From Bradyrhizobium sp. CCBAU 53351 (GTDB taxonomy: Bacteria > Pseudomonadota > Alphaproteobacteria > Rhizobiales > Xanthobacteraceae): 64,000 bases of DNA. The stretch spans positions 3,251,501-3,315,500 of the forward strand of contig NZ_CP030059.1 in the NCBI RefSeq assembly GCF_015291745.1. Reading direction: 5' to 3'. Shown here piece by piece: positions 50,780-60,559 of this stretch. How positions within the stretch are numbered: the stretch's first letter is position 1; each line of letters opens with the position of its first letter. The position numbers and the translations under genes were made by a program. The notes beneath the pieces are model-generated. The model saw only the letters and a program-made list of their open reading frames with translations. It was not told the origin of the DNA and did no database searches.

Positions 50780-51976
50780 CTACACCGCCCGAGCGTCATA
50801 TGCGTACATGAAGTCCATGCCCTTGGCGCCGAGCGGCAATAGCCACTTCATCATCTGATTGCGAACCCACGCGCCGCCGGCGCTGAATTCGCGCTTGCTG
50901 TTGCCGTTGCGGCGGGCGATGGCGACGATCTTCTCGGTGCGCGGGCGACGCTCGGCCTCGAAGGCCTGGAACGTGGCGCCGAGTTCCTGGCCCTCCTGCA
51001 TCAGGCGCGCGAGCCGCATCGCATCCTCGAGCGCCAGCGAGGCGCCCTGGCCGGCATGGGGGCTCGTCGCGTGCGCGGCGTCCCCGATCAGCAGCGAACG
51101 CTTGCGCGACCAGGCCGGCAGGGTCGCGACGTCGAGCGTGTCGGTGACCACGATATTCTCGGCGGCCTCGATGATGCCAGGGATCGGATCGTGCCAGCCG
51201 CGGTGGAAGCCGCGCAGATGCTGCTTCAGTGTCGCGTGGTCGAGCGCGCGAAACATCGCCGCGTCCATGCCGTGCGCAGGCTGCGTGCTCCACCACATCA
51301 CGCCGTCGTTCGGATCCGGGCTGCAATAGCCGTATCCGAAGAAACCGCTCTGGCCGAACGTGGTCTCGACGTGCCGGCTGATCGACCTGCCGTCGAGGAC
51401 GGCGTGCGGCGCGAAGCCGCCGAAGCCGATCAGTCCGGTATCGAAAGGCTGCGGTCCGTCCGGCACCACCTGACGGCGCGTCACGGAGTGGACGCCGTCG
51501 GCACCGATCAGGAAATCGCCCTCGGCGGTGGTGCCGTCGGCGAAATAGGCAATGACAGGCTGGTCGCCGCGGTCCTCGACCTTGATCAGCCGCTTCTCGA
51601 AATAGAGCGAGACGCAGGCGCACCAGGCCTTGTCAATCAGCATCTCGTTCAGCGTGGCACGGCAGACATTGACGGCCGGCTGGCCGAAGCGCCGTGCCAT
51701 GTCGCGGTTGATCGAGCCGAGCTTGGCGCCTCCTTGCGAATAGAAGTCGAAGGCCTCCGCGACCGAGCCGCGGCTGATCAGCTCGTTTGCAAGGCCGATT
51801 TCGTCCATCACATGCATGCCGTTCGGCGCGATCTGAAGGCCGCCGCCGATGCCCTTCGAATAGGGCCAGGCCTCGTAGATCGCGGATTCGATGCCGGCGC
51901 GGCGCAGCAGGATCGCGGCCACGGGGCCGGCGATGCCGGCGCCGATGATCAGGGCCTTGCGGGGACGAGTGGACAT
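50780..51976 (-). CDS. FAD-dependent monooxygenase (aromatic hydroxylase type)
   Basis: A 398-residue PHBH-fold flavoprotein. The dinucleotide motif is ALIIGAGIAGPVAAILLRRA, the DG motif FLIGADGVHSVTRR, and the GD motif LLIGDAAHATSPHAGQGASL. These single-component enzymes hydroxylate phenolic or related compounds with NAD(P)H. It is divergent from a MarR gene, and a perfect 21-bp palindrome lies between them, so it is probably repressed until its substrate, or a relative, is present. Confidence 0.93.
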   Translation of the reverse strand: MSTRPRKALIIGAGIAGPVAAILLRRAGIESAIYEAWPYSKGIGGGLQIAPNGMHVMDEIGLANELISRGSVAEAFDFYSQGGAKLGSINRDMARRFGQPAVNVCRATLNEMLIDKAWCACVSLYFEKRLIKVEDRGDQPVIAYFADGTTAEGDFLIGADGVHSVTRRQVVPDGPQPFDTGLIGFGGFAPHAVLDGRSISRHVETTFGQSGFFGYGYCSPDPNDGVMWWSTQPAHGMDAAMFRALDHATLKQHLRGFHRGWHDPIPGIIEAAENIVVTDTLDVATLPAWSRKRSLLIGDAAHATSPHAGQGASLALEDAMRLARLMQEGQELGATFQAFEAERRPRTEKIVAIARRNGNSKREFSAGGAWVRNQMMKWLLPLGAKGMDFMYAYDARAV

Positions 51977-52025
51977 AGCTTGCTCCCGACGTTTCCGTGG
52001 TGCTAGGAGAAATTACGGTCGCTAA

Positions 52026-52046
52026 ATATCTTAGTGACTAAGATAT
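52026..52046. promoter_or_regulatory. Perfect palindromic operator between monooxygenase and marR
   Basis: ATATCTTAG and CTAAGATAT are perfect inverted arms around TGA (21 bp total). It is 50 bp upstream of the monooxygenase start and 27 bp upstream of the marR start, the classic place for a MarR operator controlling both. The AT-rich arms also overlap probable -10 boxes. Confidence 0.75.
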
Positions 52047-52072
52047 ATATCGAGTAAGAGAAGAGGTCGGCC

Positions 52073-52600
52073 TTGTCAAGGACGAAGGCGCGCGCGGTGT
52101 TGCTCGGGGAATTGGAGGAGGCGATGCGCAGGTCATCCGCGCAGGGCGTGCTCTATGGTCAGACCGTTGCGAACGTTGCCGGAATTGCCAATTCCGACCT
52201 CGAATGCATGGACATCCTCTATCTCGAGGGCCGCGTCACAGCAGGCAGGCTCGCCGAGGTCACGGGCCTCACGACGGGCGCCATCACCGGCGTGGTCGAC
52301 CGGCTCGAGACGGCGGGGCTGGTGCGCCGCGAGCGGGACGAGGCCGACCGCCGCAAGGTCTTCATCGCCGTCGTGCCCGAGGCGATCGACAAGCTCAGCC
52401 AGTTCTACGTGCCGATGCAGCAGGCCATGGAGAAGGTCTGCAACGGCTATTCCGACGAGGAGCTGCGTCTGCTGCTGCGCTTCGCCAATGAGGGCTACAA
52501 GGGCGTGCTCGCGGCAACCGAAGCGCTGAAGAGCCTGCTCGACACGCCGCCGGAAAAGCGTCCGGCCCTCAAGCTGAAGACGCGTCCTCGTCAGCCCTGA
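52073..52600 (+). CDS. MarR-family regulator of the adjacent monooxygenase
   Basis: A 175-residue MarR protein: SDLECMDILYLEGRVTAGRL, AEVTGLTTGAITGVVDRLET then AGLVRRERDEADRRKVFIAV, followed by dimerisation helices. It starts at TTG 52073 just below the palindromic operator. Its last 32 bp overlap the convergent O-antigen-ligase-like gene. Confidence 0.9.
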   Translation: MSRTKARAVLLGELEEAMRRSSAQGVLYGQTVANVAGIANSDLECMDILYLEGRVTAGRLAEVTGLTTGAITGVVDRLETAGLVRRERDEADRRKVFIAVVPEAIDKLSQFYVPMQQAMEKVCNGYSDEELRLLLRFANEGYKGVLAATEALKSLLDTPPEKRPALKLKTRPRQP

Positions 52601-53828
52601 CCTTGTAGATCTGCGCGGCGGCGATCATGCCCCACATCGCGCCCAGCATCATCCAGAAGTGCCGCCAGTGGTCGGTGTCGATCACGAGGCTTTCGCCGAC
52701 GGTGCCGACGAAGGCGGAGAACACGGCCAGATAAGCGCGCTGCCAGGGCACGGGAACGAAGACGTGCCTGAAGCCCATGATCACGGTGGTGAAGACCAGC
52801 GCCGGATAGCACACGCCGGACAGCCAGCCGCCGGACATGAACGCGTTGAGGTAGGAGTTGTGGGTGTCCTCGGGAAAGAAGCGGTGGAATTGCAGGGGGC
52901 CGATGCCGAACGGCATGTCGAGCGCCATCTCCGCACCCAGGATGTGGCGACCGAACCGGCCGAAGCGGCCTTCGTCGTAGCTCTGGTCGAAACTCGCGCG
53001 CTGCTTGAACATCTCGGCGGTGGAATCGAACGACAGCAGCACGGCGATCAGCGCCAGCCCCAGCACGGCGGCCACGATCGCCATGATGACGATGCGCGAG
53101 CGTTGCGCGTTGGTGCGGCCGGTCAGCACCATCAACGCCAGCATGAAGGCGGAGGTCAGCACGAGGCCGCCCCAGGCGGCACGCGAGAACGCGAGCAGGA
53201 TCGCCAGCGACATGATGGCGAAGGCGAAGACGTTGCGGAAGGCCTTTCCGAGCTTGTCCGAAACCACGCTCTGGAGCGAGAACAGCGCCGGCAGGATCAG
53301 GAAGGCGCCGAGCACGTTCGGGTCCTTGAACGTGCCGCGCGCGCGTCCGTAGAGCGTGAGGAGGTCGTTGCCGCCGGGTACCAGGTGGAAGTAGCCGGCG
53401 ACCGCCAGCACCGAGGCGACCATCGCGCCGACCACGAGCCCGCGGCGGAGCATGTCGAGCCGGGCCAGCGTATCCTCGGACATCACCATGGCGAAGAACA
53501 CCACTGTCACCGCCATGTACCAGGAGGTCGCGATCCAGCTCACCACCTCGGATTGCTCGAACAGCGGAATCGCGCTGATCGTGTAGCCGACATTGAGCAG
53601 GACCAGCAGCGCGAGCAGCGGCATCAACGCGAGCCGCAAGCGAAGGCCGGTGGCGAAGAACGTGACCGCCGCGAGCAGCGTCATGATCTCGTAGGGGCTC
53701 GGCTCGATGAAGACGACCGCGCCGGCGGCGCCGACCAGCCACACCAGCGCGCGCTGCAGCGCCAGCACGCCGGGCGCGGCACGGACCGCTGCATTCATCT
53801 CCCCGGCTGTCGCCGCATACGCCATCAC
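52569..53828 (-). CDS. O-antigen ligase / Wzy-like polymerase
   Basis: A 419-residue polytopic inner-membrane protein with about eleven hydrophobic segments. The Wzy_C/O-antigen ligase region is recognisable in GRFGRHILGAEMALDMPFGI, PEDTHNSYLNAFMSGGWLSG, with conserved Arg and His in the periplasmic loop. It sits beside a WcaJ-like sugar-phosphate transferase and other exopolysaccharide genes, so it more likely polymerises exopolysaccharide than ligates O-antigen. The start at Met-Met (53828) is not certain. Confidence 0.85.
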   Translation of the reverse strand: MMAYAATAGEMNAAVRAAPGVLALQRALVWLVGAAGAVVFIEPSPYEIMTLLAAVTFFATGLRLRLALMPLLALLVLLNVGYTISAIPLFEQSEVVSWIATSWYMAVTVVFFAMVMSEDTLARLDMLRRGLVVGAMVASVLAVAGYFHLVPGGNDLLTLYGRARGTFKDPNVLGAFLILPALFSLQSVVSDKLGKAFRNVFAFAIMSLAILLAFSRAAWGGLVLTSAFMLALMVLTGRTNAQRSRIVIMAIVAAVLGLALIAVLLSFDSTAEMFKQRASFDQSYDEGRFGRFGRHILGAEMALDMPFGIGPLQFHRFFPEDTHNSYLNAFMSGGWLSGVCYPALVFTTVIMGFRHVFVPVPWQRAYLAVFSAFVGTVGESLVIDTDHWRHFWMMLGAMWGMIAAAQIYKVRADEDASSA

Positions 53829-53871
53829 ACGCTCATACGCTTACGCAACTCTCACGCCACAACTTCCGCTG

Positions 53872-53900
53872 TCATCGCCCGGCTTGACCGGGCGATCCAG
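53872..53900. repeat. TCATCGCCCGGCTTGACCGG-type palindromic repeat
   Basis: ATCGCCCGG faces CCGGGCGAT around CTTGA, related to the element at 46526. It lies between two minus-strand exopolysaccharide genes and may cap or process their mRNA. Confidence 0.65.
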
Positions 53901-53909
53901 AAACTCAAT

Positions 53910-55514
53910 TCAATACGCGTTCTCGTTCTTGGTCAGCAGCGAGATCGGCGTCTTCAGGAGAATGTAGAGGTCGAACAGCACCGACCAGTTCTCGATGTAA
54001 TAGAGGTCGAACTCGACGCGCTTCTGGATCTTCTCTTCGTTGTCGATCTCGCCGCGCCAACCGTTGATCTGGGCCCAGCCGGTGATGCCGGGCTTGACCC
54101 GGTGGCGGGCGAAATAGCCGTCGACGGCCTCGTCGAACAGCCGGCTCTGCAGCTTGCCCTGCACCGCATGCGGGCGCGGGCCGACCAGGGAGAGATTGCC
54201 GGAGAAGACCACGTTGAAGAGCTGCGGCAGCTCGTCGAGGCTGGTCTTGCGGATGAAGCGGCCGACGGGGGTGACGCGCGGATCGTTCTTGGTCACGACC
54301 TTCGACGCCGTCGGATCGGCCTGATGATGATACATCGAGCGGAACTTGTAGACGTCGATGCGCTCGTTGTTGAAGCCGAAGCGCTTCTGGCGGAACAGCA
54401 CCGGTCCGGGGCTGGTCAACTTGACTGCCAGCGCCACCAATCCCATCACCGGAAGCGCTGCGAGCAGCGCGAGGCTGCCGACGACGCGGTCGAACAGCCA
54501 TTTCATCACCAGATCCCAGTCGGTGATCGGCGCCTCGAACACGTCGAGTGTCGGCACCTCGCCGAGATAGGAATAGGAGCGGGGCCGGAAGCGCAGCTTG
54601 TTGGTGTGCGCGGAGAGGCGGATGTCGACCGGTAGCACCCAGAGCTTCTTCAGCATCTCGAGGATGCGCGTCTCCGCCGAGATCGGCAGCGCGAACAGCA
54701 CGAGATCGACGCGGGTGCGGCGGGCGAATTCGACGATGTCGTCGACCTTGCCGAGCTTGCGCGCGCCGGCGCAGGTGTCGAGCGCCCGGCTGTCGTTGCG
54801 GTCGTCGAACACGCCGAGCACGTGGATGTCGGAATCCTCCTGCGCCTTCAGCGCCTCGACCAGCTGCTCGCCGTTGCTGTCGGAGCCAACGATGATGGTG
54901 CGGCGGTCGAGCCGGCCCTGGCGCGCCCAGCCGCGCACCAGCGAGCGCAGCACCAGGCGCTCGGCCATCAGTGTGGCGAGCCCGAGGGCGTAGAAGCCGA
55001 CCAGCCAAAGCCGCGAGATTTCGCTGCCGTATTTGGCGAAAAAGGAGATGCCGATGAACAGCAGGAAGACGAACGACCAGGACGAGATCATCCGCGTCAT
55101 CTGCCGGAGCTGCCCGCGGAACAACTGCACCTGATAGATGTCGGCGGCCTGGAAGCAGATCACGGCGGCGACCGCCACCGCGATGATCTCTGCAGGGTAG
55201 AGCCAGTTGAAGCCGGCGTGGGGCATCACATAGCCGGCATAGAGCGCGATGCCGACGAGGCTCAGCAGCGTGAAGTCGGCGAGGCGCACGAAGCCGGCGA
55301 TCACGATCGGCGAATAGGCGCGGGCGACCTTCTGGTTGACGACTTCGAGCGCTGCGGGCGTCAGCCGGCGACGGCGCTCGACGAAGGGTTGGTCAGCGGG
55401 CTTCGCCGCAGCGCTGGTCGCGGCGTCGAGCATCGAGCGTGCGTTGAGCGGTTCCACGGGCGTCCACGTCCATTCCAAAGCCCGCGGCACGGCCTTGAGC
55501 GCCCGGGCGAGCAT
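53910..55514 (-). CDS. Undecaprenyl-phosphate glucose phosphotransferase (WcaJ-like)
   Basis: A 534-residue polyprenyl-phosphate hexose-1-phosphate transferase that begins exopolysaccharide repeat assembly on the lipid carrier. Four N-terminal transmembrane helices (about 70-190) are followed by a Rossmann-like CoA-binding domain ([20 protein letters not shown]) and the catalytic domain: [52 protein letters not shown] and LVGPRPHAV. Length is normal for this group. Confidence 0.95.
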   Translation of the reverse strand: MLARALKAVPRALEWTWTPVEPLNARSMLDAATSAAAKPADQPFVERRRRLTPAALEVVNQKVARAYSPIVIAGFVRLADFTLLSLVGIALYAGYVMPHAGFNWLYPAEIIAVAVAAVICFQAADIYQVQLFRGQLRQMTRMISSWSFVFLLFIGISFFAKYGSEISRLWLVGFYALGLATLMAERLVLRSLVRGWARQGRLDRRTIIVGSDSNGEQLVEALKAQEDSDIHVLGVFDDRNDSRALDTCAGARKLGKVDDIVEFARRTRVDLVLFALPISAETRILEMLKKLWVLPVDIRLSAHTNKLRFRPRSYSYLGEVPTLDVFEAPITDWDLVMKWLFDRVVGSLALLAALPVMGLVALAVKLTSPGPVLFRQKRFGFNNERIDVYKFRSMYHHQADPTASKVVTKNDPRVTPVGRFIRKTSLDELPQLFNVVFSGNLSLVGPRPHAVQGKLQSRLFDEAVDGYFARHRVKPGITGWAQINGWRGEIDNEEKIQKRVEFDLYYIENWSVLFDLYILLKTPISLLTKNENAY

Positions 55515-55574
55515 CCCCTGGAGCTTCGATTATCGAACAAATCGGAAGATTCTCTAAAGCGGGCTTAAGGATGG

Positions 55575-56708
55575 TTAATGATTGGCAAATGCGTCGCGAT
55601 AGCCGGCGATCACGCCGTCGACCATCGCGGCCTGCGAGAAATGCGCGGAGATGCGTTCGCGCAAGGAGATCGCGCGCTGGGCGGTGACTTGCGGATCGTC
55701 GAGCGCGGCGGCGATCGCCTCGGCCATGGCCTCGGAATTGCTCGGCGCGAACAGGGCCGGGCTTTCGTCCCCGAAGATCTCGGGAATGCCGCCAATGCGC
55801 GACGCGATCATGGGAATGCCGGCCGCGCCGGCCTCGATCACGACATAGGGCATGGAATCGCCGCGCGAGGGAACGACGAGCAGCCGCCCCTTGGAGAAGC
55901 CGTAGCGCGCCTTGACGTGGCCGATGAAGCGGATCGCGCCTGACAGGGCGAGCTTTTCGACCTGTGCCTTCAGTGCCGCCGTTTCCTCGCCGTCGCCGCC
56001 GAGCGTCAGCGTGACCTTCTTGCCGCCCTCGTGCAGGCGCGCCACGGCATCGACCAGGAGATCCGCGCCCTTGATGTGCCTGAACTCGCCGACATAGCAG
56101 ATGTCGGTGGCATCGTCGGCGGTCACGACAGGCTCGAATTCCTCGGGCGTGACGCCGTTGAAGACGCAATGCACCACGCCCTTGGGCGTGCCGACGATGC
56201 GTTGATAGGTGTCGCGGGCGAACGCGCTCTCGAACAGGAACAGGTCGGTCGAATCCATCAGCGTTCGCTCGAGCCGCGCGTAGAACTCGCCCTTGAAGGT
56301 GTTGAGCGGGTAGTGCAGCGAGCCGCCATGCGGCGTGTAGATGCGGATGGTGTCGTCGGAGCGCCGCCGCATCCGGATGAAGGCGCCGGCCTTGGCGCCA
56401 TGGCCGTGCATGACGTCGGGCTTGAGCTTCGCGATCAGCCGCCGCATGCGAAGCCACACCAGCACGTCGTCCGGCGAGGGTTCGCGGCGAATCGCGAGCC
56501 GGTGCACGCCGAGCTTCAGGCGCGGCGCGAGCTCGGCAAGCGCCTTGTCGGCGCGCTCGCCGCCGGTGAGGCTGTCGGCGAGGATGCCGACATGATGGCC
56601 GCGGTCGACCTGGCCGTTGGCGACGTCGAGGATGTGGCGGAAGATGCCGCCGACCGGAGCACGCACGGCGTGCAGGATACGAAGCGGCCGGTCAGGAGAG
56701 GGGGGCAT
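55575..56708 (-). CDS. Glycosyltransferase family 4
   Basis: A 377-residue GT-B glycosyltransferase. It begins RILHAVRAPVGGIFRHILDV and contains HGHGAKAGAFIRMRR, YTPHGGSLHYP, and the nucleotide-sugar binding part VPSRGDSMPYVVIEAGAAGI with the EX7E-like pattern. It is 60 bp upstream of the wcaJ-like gene on the same strand, so they are probably transcribed together. The sugar is not predictable. Confidence 0.92.
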   Translation of the reverse strand: MPPSPDRPLRILHAVRAPVGGIFRHILDVANGQVDRGHHVGILADSLTGGERADKALAELAPRLKLGVHRLAIRREPSPDDVLVWLRMRRLIAKLKPDVMHGHGAKAGAFIRMRRRSDDTIRIYTPHGGSLHYPLNTFKGEFYARLERTLMDSTDLFLFESAFARDTYQRIVGTPKGVVHCVFNGVTPEEFEPVVTADDATDICYVGEFRHIKGADLLVDAVARLHEGGKKVTLTLGGDGEETAALKAQVEKLALSGAIRFIGHVKARYGFSKGRLLVVPSRGDSMPYVVIEAGAAGIPMIASRIGGIPEIFGDESPALFAPSNSEAMAEAIAAALDDPQVTAQRAISLRERISAHFSQAAMVDGVIAGYRDAFANH

Positions 56709-56913
56709 GAATCAAAACCAGCGCTCGACGGCGATTGCCGAACAATTCCTCGGAAATATCGAGACGGATTAAGAGCCCTCGTGGTTAACAAACGGTGACG
56801 GGCATGCGCGCGAGGTGCGCCGGATGCCCGCGATTAACCCAGCGGCAACCTTAATGGAGTGTAATCGCCGGCGTTGAGGTAGCTTGGTGGCGTTGCCCCT
56901 GCGGGAGTGTTCG

Positions 56914-59202
56914 ATGCGTTTAGCGTTTTGGCGTGCCGGCAAGGACAAGGCGGTGGTGGCGCGGGCCGTTGCAAAGCCCAAAGCCGAAGTTGCGCCCAAA
57001 GCCGAAGTCGAGGTCGAGCCCAAGATCGAGCCCAAGATTGAAGCGAGGCCTGCGCCTGTTGTCACCAAGCAGCCGCAAACCGAATCCGGCGATATCGATC
57101 TGCACGCGCTCGGCGCGGCATTGGCGCGCAAGCGCGGCTGGATCGTCGTGCCGACGGTGCTGGCGCTCGTCGGCTCCATTGCAATCGTCAATCTCGTCAC
57201 GCCGCGCTACAAGTCCGAATCGCGCATCCTGATCGATGGCCGCGAGAACGTATTCCTGCGCCCGAGCAGCGATCGCGCCGAGGAGCGCCAGGCGCTCGAC
57301 GCCGAAGCCGTCACCAGCCAGGTGCAGCTCGTGCTGTCGCGCGATCTCGCGCGCGAGATCATCAAGAAGAACAAGCTCGCCGAACGTCCCGAATTCGATC
57401 CGGTGCTGCAGGGCGTCTCGCCGCTGAAGTCGCTGGCCGCGATGATCGGGATCGGCCGCGACCCGTTCTCGATGACGCCGGAAGAGCGCGTGCTCGATGC
57501 CTATTACGATCGCCTGCAGGCCTATGCCGTCGACAAGTCGCGCGTCATCGTGGTCGAATTCCAGTCCGCCGATCCCGACCTTGCGGCCCGCGTCGCCAAT
57601 TCGATCGCCGACGGCTATCTCGTGCTGCAGCAGGGCGTTCGCCAGGAGCAGGCCAAGAACGCCAGCCAGTGGCTGGCCGGCGAGATCGAGAGCTTGCGCA
57701 AGAAGGTCTCCGAGGCCGAGGCCAGGGTCGAGGACTTCCGCTCCAAGTCGAGCCTGTTCGTCGGCACCAACAACACCACGCTCTCGAACCAGCAGATGGG
57801 CGAGGTCAACACCCAGCTCAACAACGCGCGCTCTATGAAGGCGGATGCGGAATCAAAGGCGCGGCTGATCAAGGAGATGCTCCAGAGCGGCAAGCCGATC
57901 GAGGCATCCGAGGTCGTGAACTCCGAATTGATGCGGCGGCTGTCGGAGCAAAGGGTGACGCTGCGCGCGCAGCTCGCCGAACAATCGTCGACGCTGCTCG
58001 GCAATCACCCGCGGATCAAGGAGCTGAAGGCGCAGCTCGGCGACCTCGACAACCAGATTCGCGACGAGGCGGCCAAGATCTCGCGCTCGCTGGAAAGCGA
58101 CGCGCGGATCGCCAGCGGCCGGGTCGACGGCTTGATCACCAGCCTCGAGCAGCTCAAGAAGCAGGCGACATCGACCAACGGCCAGGACGTCCAGCTCCGC
58201 GCGCTCGAGCGCGAGGCCAAGGCGCAGCGCGATCTGCTCGAGACTTATCTCGCCAAATACCGCGAGGCCAACACCCGCGAGACCATCGACACGGCGCCAA
58301 CCGACGGCCGCATCATCTCGCGCGCCATCGTCTCCAACACGCCGGCCTATCCGAAGAAGCTGCCGATCGTGCTGATCGCGACGATCGCGACGCTGCTGCT
58401 GTCGTCCGGCGTCGTCGTCACCGGCGAGCTGTTGCGCCAGACCGCGCCGCGCGCGGTGGCCGCGTTCAGCCCGGTGCAAGCGCCGGCGGCGATTCGCCGG
58501 GAAGCGATCGTCCAGCCCGAGGCAGAGCCGTTCACCGATCCCGTCATGGCAGAGCCCGCGCCGCTGCAGCCTGAGATGGCTGATGATGCCGGATTCACCG
58601 AATTCACCGAGATCGAGCAACTGGCCGACAGATTGGGCGCCGCCGGCGCTGCCGCGAAGAAGGTCACCGTGCTCGGCACTGCCTCGGGCGAAGCCATCAC
58701 GCTGTCGACGCTGACGCTTGCACGGCATCTGGCGCGCGAGGCGCGTGTCGTCGTGGTCGATCTCGCCGCGTCCTCGCCGACGATCGCCGCGGTGTCCGTC
58801 GACGCTTCGGCACCCGGACTTGCCGAGCTGATGCAGGGCGAAGCCTCGTTCGCGCAAGTCATCACCCGGGACAAGCTGTCGCGGCTGCATCTGGTCATGG
58901 CCGGCCGTCCCGGCTTCGACCGCAGCCTGCTGCAATCGCCGCGGGTGACGCTCGCGATCGACGCACTGCTGCGCGCCTACGATCACGTGTTGATCGATGC
59001 CGGCAGTGCCTCAGACCTTCCGGCCGAGCTGCTGACGGCGCATGCCCGCGCCGTCGTGGTGCCCGATGCTGCGATGGCACAGGATGCGCGCACGCTGATG
59101 TGCGAGCAGCTGCGAGCGGTCGGCTTCAGCGAGGTGACGATGCTGAGCAAGCCGGTGCAGGCGTCGAATGCGGCAGAAGCGCCGCGCGTGGTGGCGGCGT
59201 GA
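56914..59202 (+). CDS. Wzz/GumC-type polysaccharide co-polymerase with degenerate BY-kinase domain
   Basis: A 762-residue inner-membrane protein. Residues 1-60 are a Lys/Ala/Glu-rich cytoplasmic part; two transmembrane helices (about 78-95 and 485-505) bracket a periplasmic coiled coil with Wzz features (YKSESRILIDGRENVFLRPS). A cytoplasmic C-terminal domain has the fold of a BY-kinase but its Walker A reads GTASGEAITLSTL (about 588-600) rather than PGEGKS/T, and there is no tyrosine-rich tail. It probably controls chain length without kinase activity. GGGAG precedes ATG 56914; it is divergent from the glycosyltransferase. Confidence 0.9.
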   Translation: MRLAFWRAGKDKAVVARAVAKPKAEVAPKAEVEVEPKIEPKIEARPAPVVTKQPQTESGDIDLHALGAALARKRGWIVVPTVLALVGSIAIVNLVTPRYKSESRILIDGRENVFLRPSSDRAEERQALDAEAVTSQVQLVLSRDLAREIIKKNKLAERPEFDPVLQGVSPLKSLAAMIGIGRDPFSMTPEERVLDAYYDRLQAYAVDKSRVIVVEFQSADPDLAARVANSIADGYLVLQQGVRQEQAKNASQWLAGEIESLRKKVSEAEARVEDFRSKSSLFVGTNNTTLSNQQMGEVNTQLNNARSMKADAESKARLIKEMLQSGKPIEASEVVNSELMRRLSEQRVTLRAQLAEQSSTLLGNHPRIKELKAQLGDLDNQIRDEAAKISRSLESDARIASGRVDGLITSLEQLKKQATSTNGQDVQLRALEREAKAQRDLLETYLAKYREANTRETIDTAPTDGRIISRAIVSNTPAYPKKLPIVLIATIATLLLSSGVVVTGELLRQTAPRAVAAFSPVQAPAAIRREAIVQPEAEPFTDPVMAEPAPLQPEMADDAGFTEFTEIEQLADRLGAAGAAAKKVTVLGTASGEAITLSTLTLARHLAREARVVVVDLAASSPTIAAVSVDASAPGLAELMQGEASFAQVITRDKLSRLHLVMAGRPGFDRSLLQSPRVTLAIDALLRAYDHVLIDAGSASDLPAELLTAHARAVVVPDAAMAQDARTLMCEQLRAVGFSEVTMLSKPVQASNAAEAPRVVAA

Positions 59203-59212
59203 TCCCTCTTGC

Positions 59213-59233
59213 CCTCTCCCCTTGTGGGAGAGG
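59213..59233. repeat. CCTCTCCC-type hairpin between convergent genes
   Basis: CCTCTCCC pairs with GGGAGAGG around CTTGT. This is a widespread intergenic hairpin word in Bradyrhizobium. It lies between the stops of two convergent genes and may serve as a transcription end. Confidence 0.6.
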
Positions 59234-59256
59234 ATGGCATCTCGCGAGAGGATAGA

Positions 59257-60438
59257 TTACCCGAACGCCTGCCGCACGCGCCGGGCCAGATCGAACAGCA
59301 TCTGGTTCTGCTTCACCAGCCGCTTGCCGTGGCTCAGCGATGACATCGCCATCGCGGCGAGCTTGCCGCGCGAGGTCAGAGGCACAAAGCTGTCGAAGAT
59401 CTCTTCGTCGTTCTTGCAGAACATCCGCTTGTAATCGTCCGAGCCGATGCCGAGGTCGAGCGAGCGGTAGCCGCGCTCGCCGTAGCGATCGATGATGTAG
59501 CGCATCAGGATCAGGCCGGGGCTGTAGCGGGCGTGCTCGGACATCGTGTAGGTGTTGAACATCATCGAGAAGCGCTGGCCGTCGGCGACCCCGGCGTAGA
59601 TCGCGATGACCTCCTCGTCGCACTCGAGCGCGTGGATGTCGATGACGCGGCCTTCGCCGCGCGGCGCCAGGCAGGCGCTGCGGATGAACTGTTCGACGCC
59701 GGGCTCGGCAAAGACGTTCGGGAGCTTCTGCTCCGCCATCCGCGCCGGCTTGACGCGGAAGAACCAGTCGAGCAGGCGGGTGATGTCGGCGTCGGTGGTG
59801 GCGAGGTGATAGCGATAGCCGGCGAGGGTCTGGAGCTTCTTTTCCTTGCTCTTGAGGCGGCGGCGAAGGGAATTGCTGATGCGCGAGGCCGGCGGTCCGC
59901 CCGGCTCCATCACCAGCTGCGGACAGCCGTTGATCGCGCTCTGTCGCGGCCACAGCGCGAACGGGTTCTGCTGGTCGTGCCAGCGCAGCGGCTGCTGCGT
60001 CAGCGCGAGCACGTCGACATGTTCGCGCAGCGGGGCCAGCAGCGCCTCGAGATCGGCGATGGCGGTCTGCGCGGCGCACGCGGCGTCCCACAGACCCATG
60101 TTGAAGGTCGTGTGCTTACCGCCCATGAAGCAGGCCGTGCGCACGCCGTGGCTTTGGCGCAGCGAGAGCGGCAGCAGCAGCAGCGGCTTGTGATCGGCGT
60201 CGCGGGCGATCACAACGAAGGGGCGGGCGCCTTCGCGCGCGCCGACCAGGCGCTGCCAGGGGCTCAGCAGATCAAACCGCTGATAGGGCGTGAAGAGGTG
60301 GCCGGGCTCCTCGAGGCTGCGCCAGGCCGCTTCAGTGGCGTCGAGATCGGCGACGATGTCGACCTGCGCGATACGGCTCGCTTTCGACCGCGCTGGCGCT
60401 TCTGCCGTCCGGCTTTGCATCGCCGCAGCCATGGTCAT
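59257..60438 (-). CDS. GNAT-fold acetyltransferase (CelD/BioF2-like)
   Basis: A 393-residue protein of the CelD/BioF2 acetyltransferase-like group found in exopolysaccharide clusters. Core pieces are RRRLKSKEKKLQTLAGYRYH, MAEQKLPNVFAEPGVEQFIR and YSPGLILMRYIIDRYGERGY then RSLDLGIGSDDYKRMFCKND. The start at ATG 60438 (MTMAAAMQSR) removes a Ser/Arg-rich shadow extension. It may acetylate a sugar in the polymer. Convergent with the Wzz gene and divergent from the deacetylase-like gene. Confidence 0.88.
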   Translation of the reverse strand: MTMAAAMQSRTAEAPARSKASRIAQVDIVADLDATEAAWRSLEEPGHLFTPYQRFDLLSPWQRLVGAREGARPFVVIARDADHKPLLLLPLSLRQSHGVRTACFMGGKHTTFNMGLWDAACAAQTAIADLEALLAPLREHVDVLALTQQPLRWHDQQNPFALWPRQSAINGCPQLVMEPGGPPASRISNSLRRRLKSKEKKLQTLAGYRYHLATTDADITRLLDWFFRVKPARMAEQKLPNVFAEPGVEQFIRSACLAPRGEGRVIDIHALECDEEVIAIYAGVADGQRFSMMFNTYTMSEHARYSPGLILMRYIIDRYGERGYRSLDLGIGSDDYKRMFCKNDEEIFDSFVPLTSRGKLAAMAMSSLSHGKRLVKQNQMLFDLARRVRQAFG

Positions 60439-60559
60439 TCGCGAAACCTGTCGAGAAATCAGAAATATGCGTAATTCGGCCTGTGGCCGACCTTTGCAAA
60501 GAAATGTCAACAAAGGGTAAGGACAATGGGAGCGGGAACGGGCGCCCGCGGGCGCAAGG

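Noticed and set aside
52659..54635. 658-residue plus-strand frame over Wzy and WcaJ genes
   Set aside because: Composition typical of antisense shadows (Glu/His/Gln/Arg), no motif; both underlying genes are solid.
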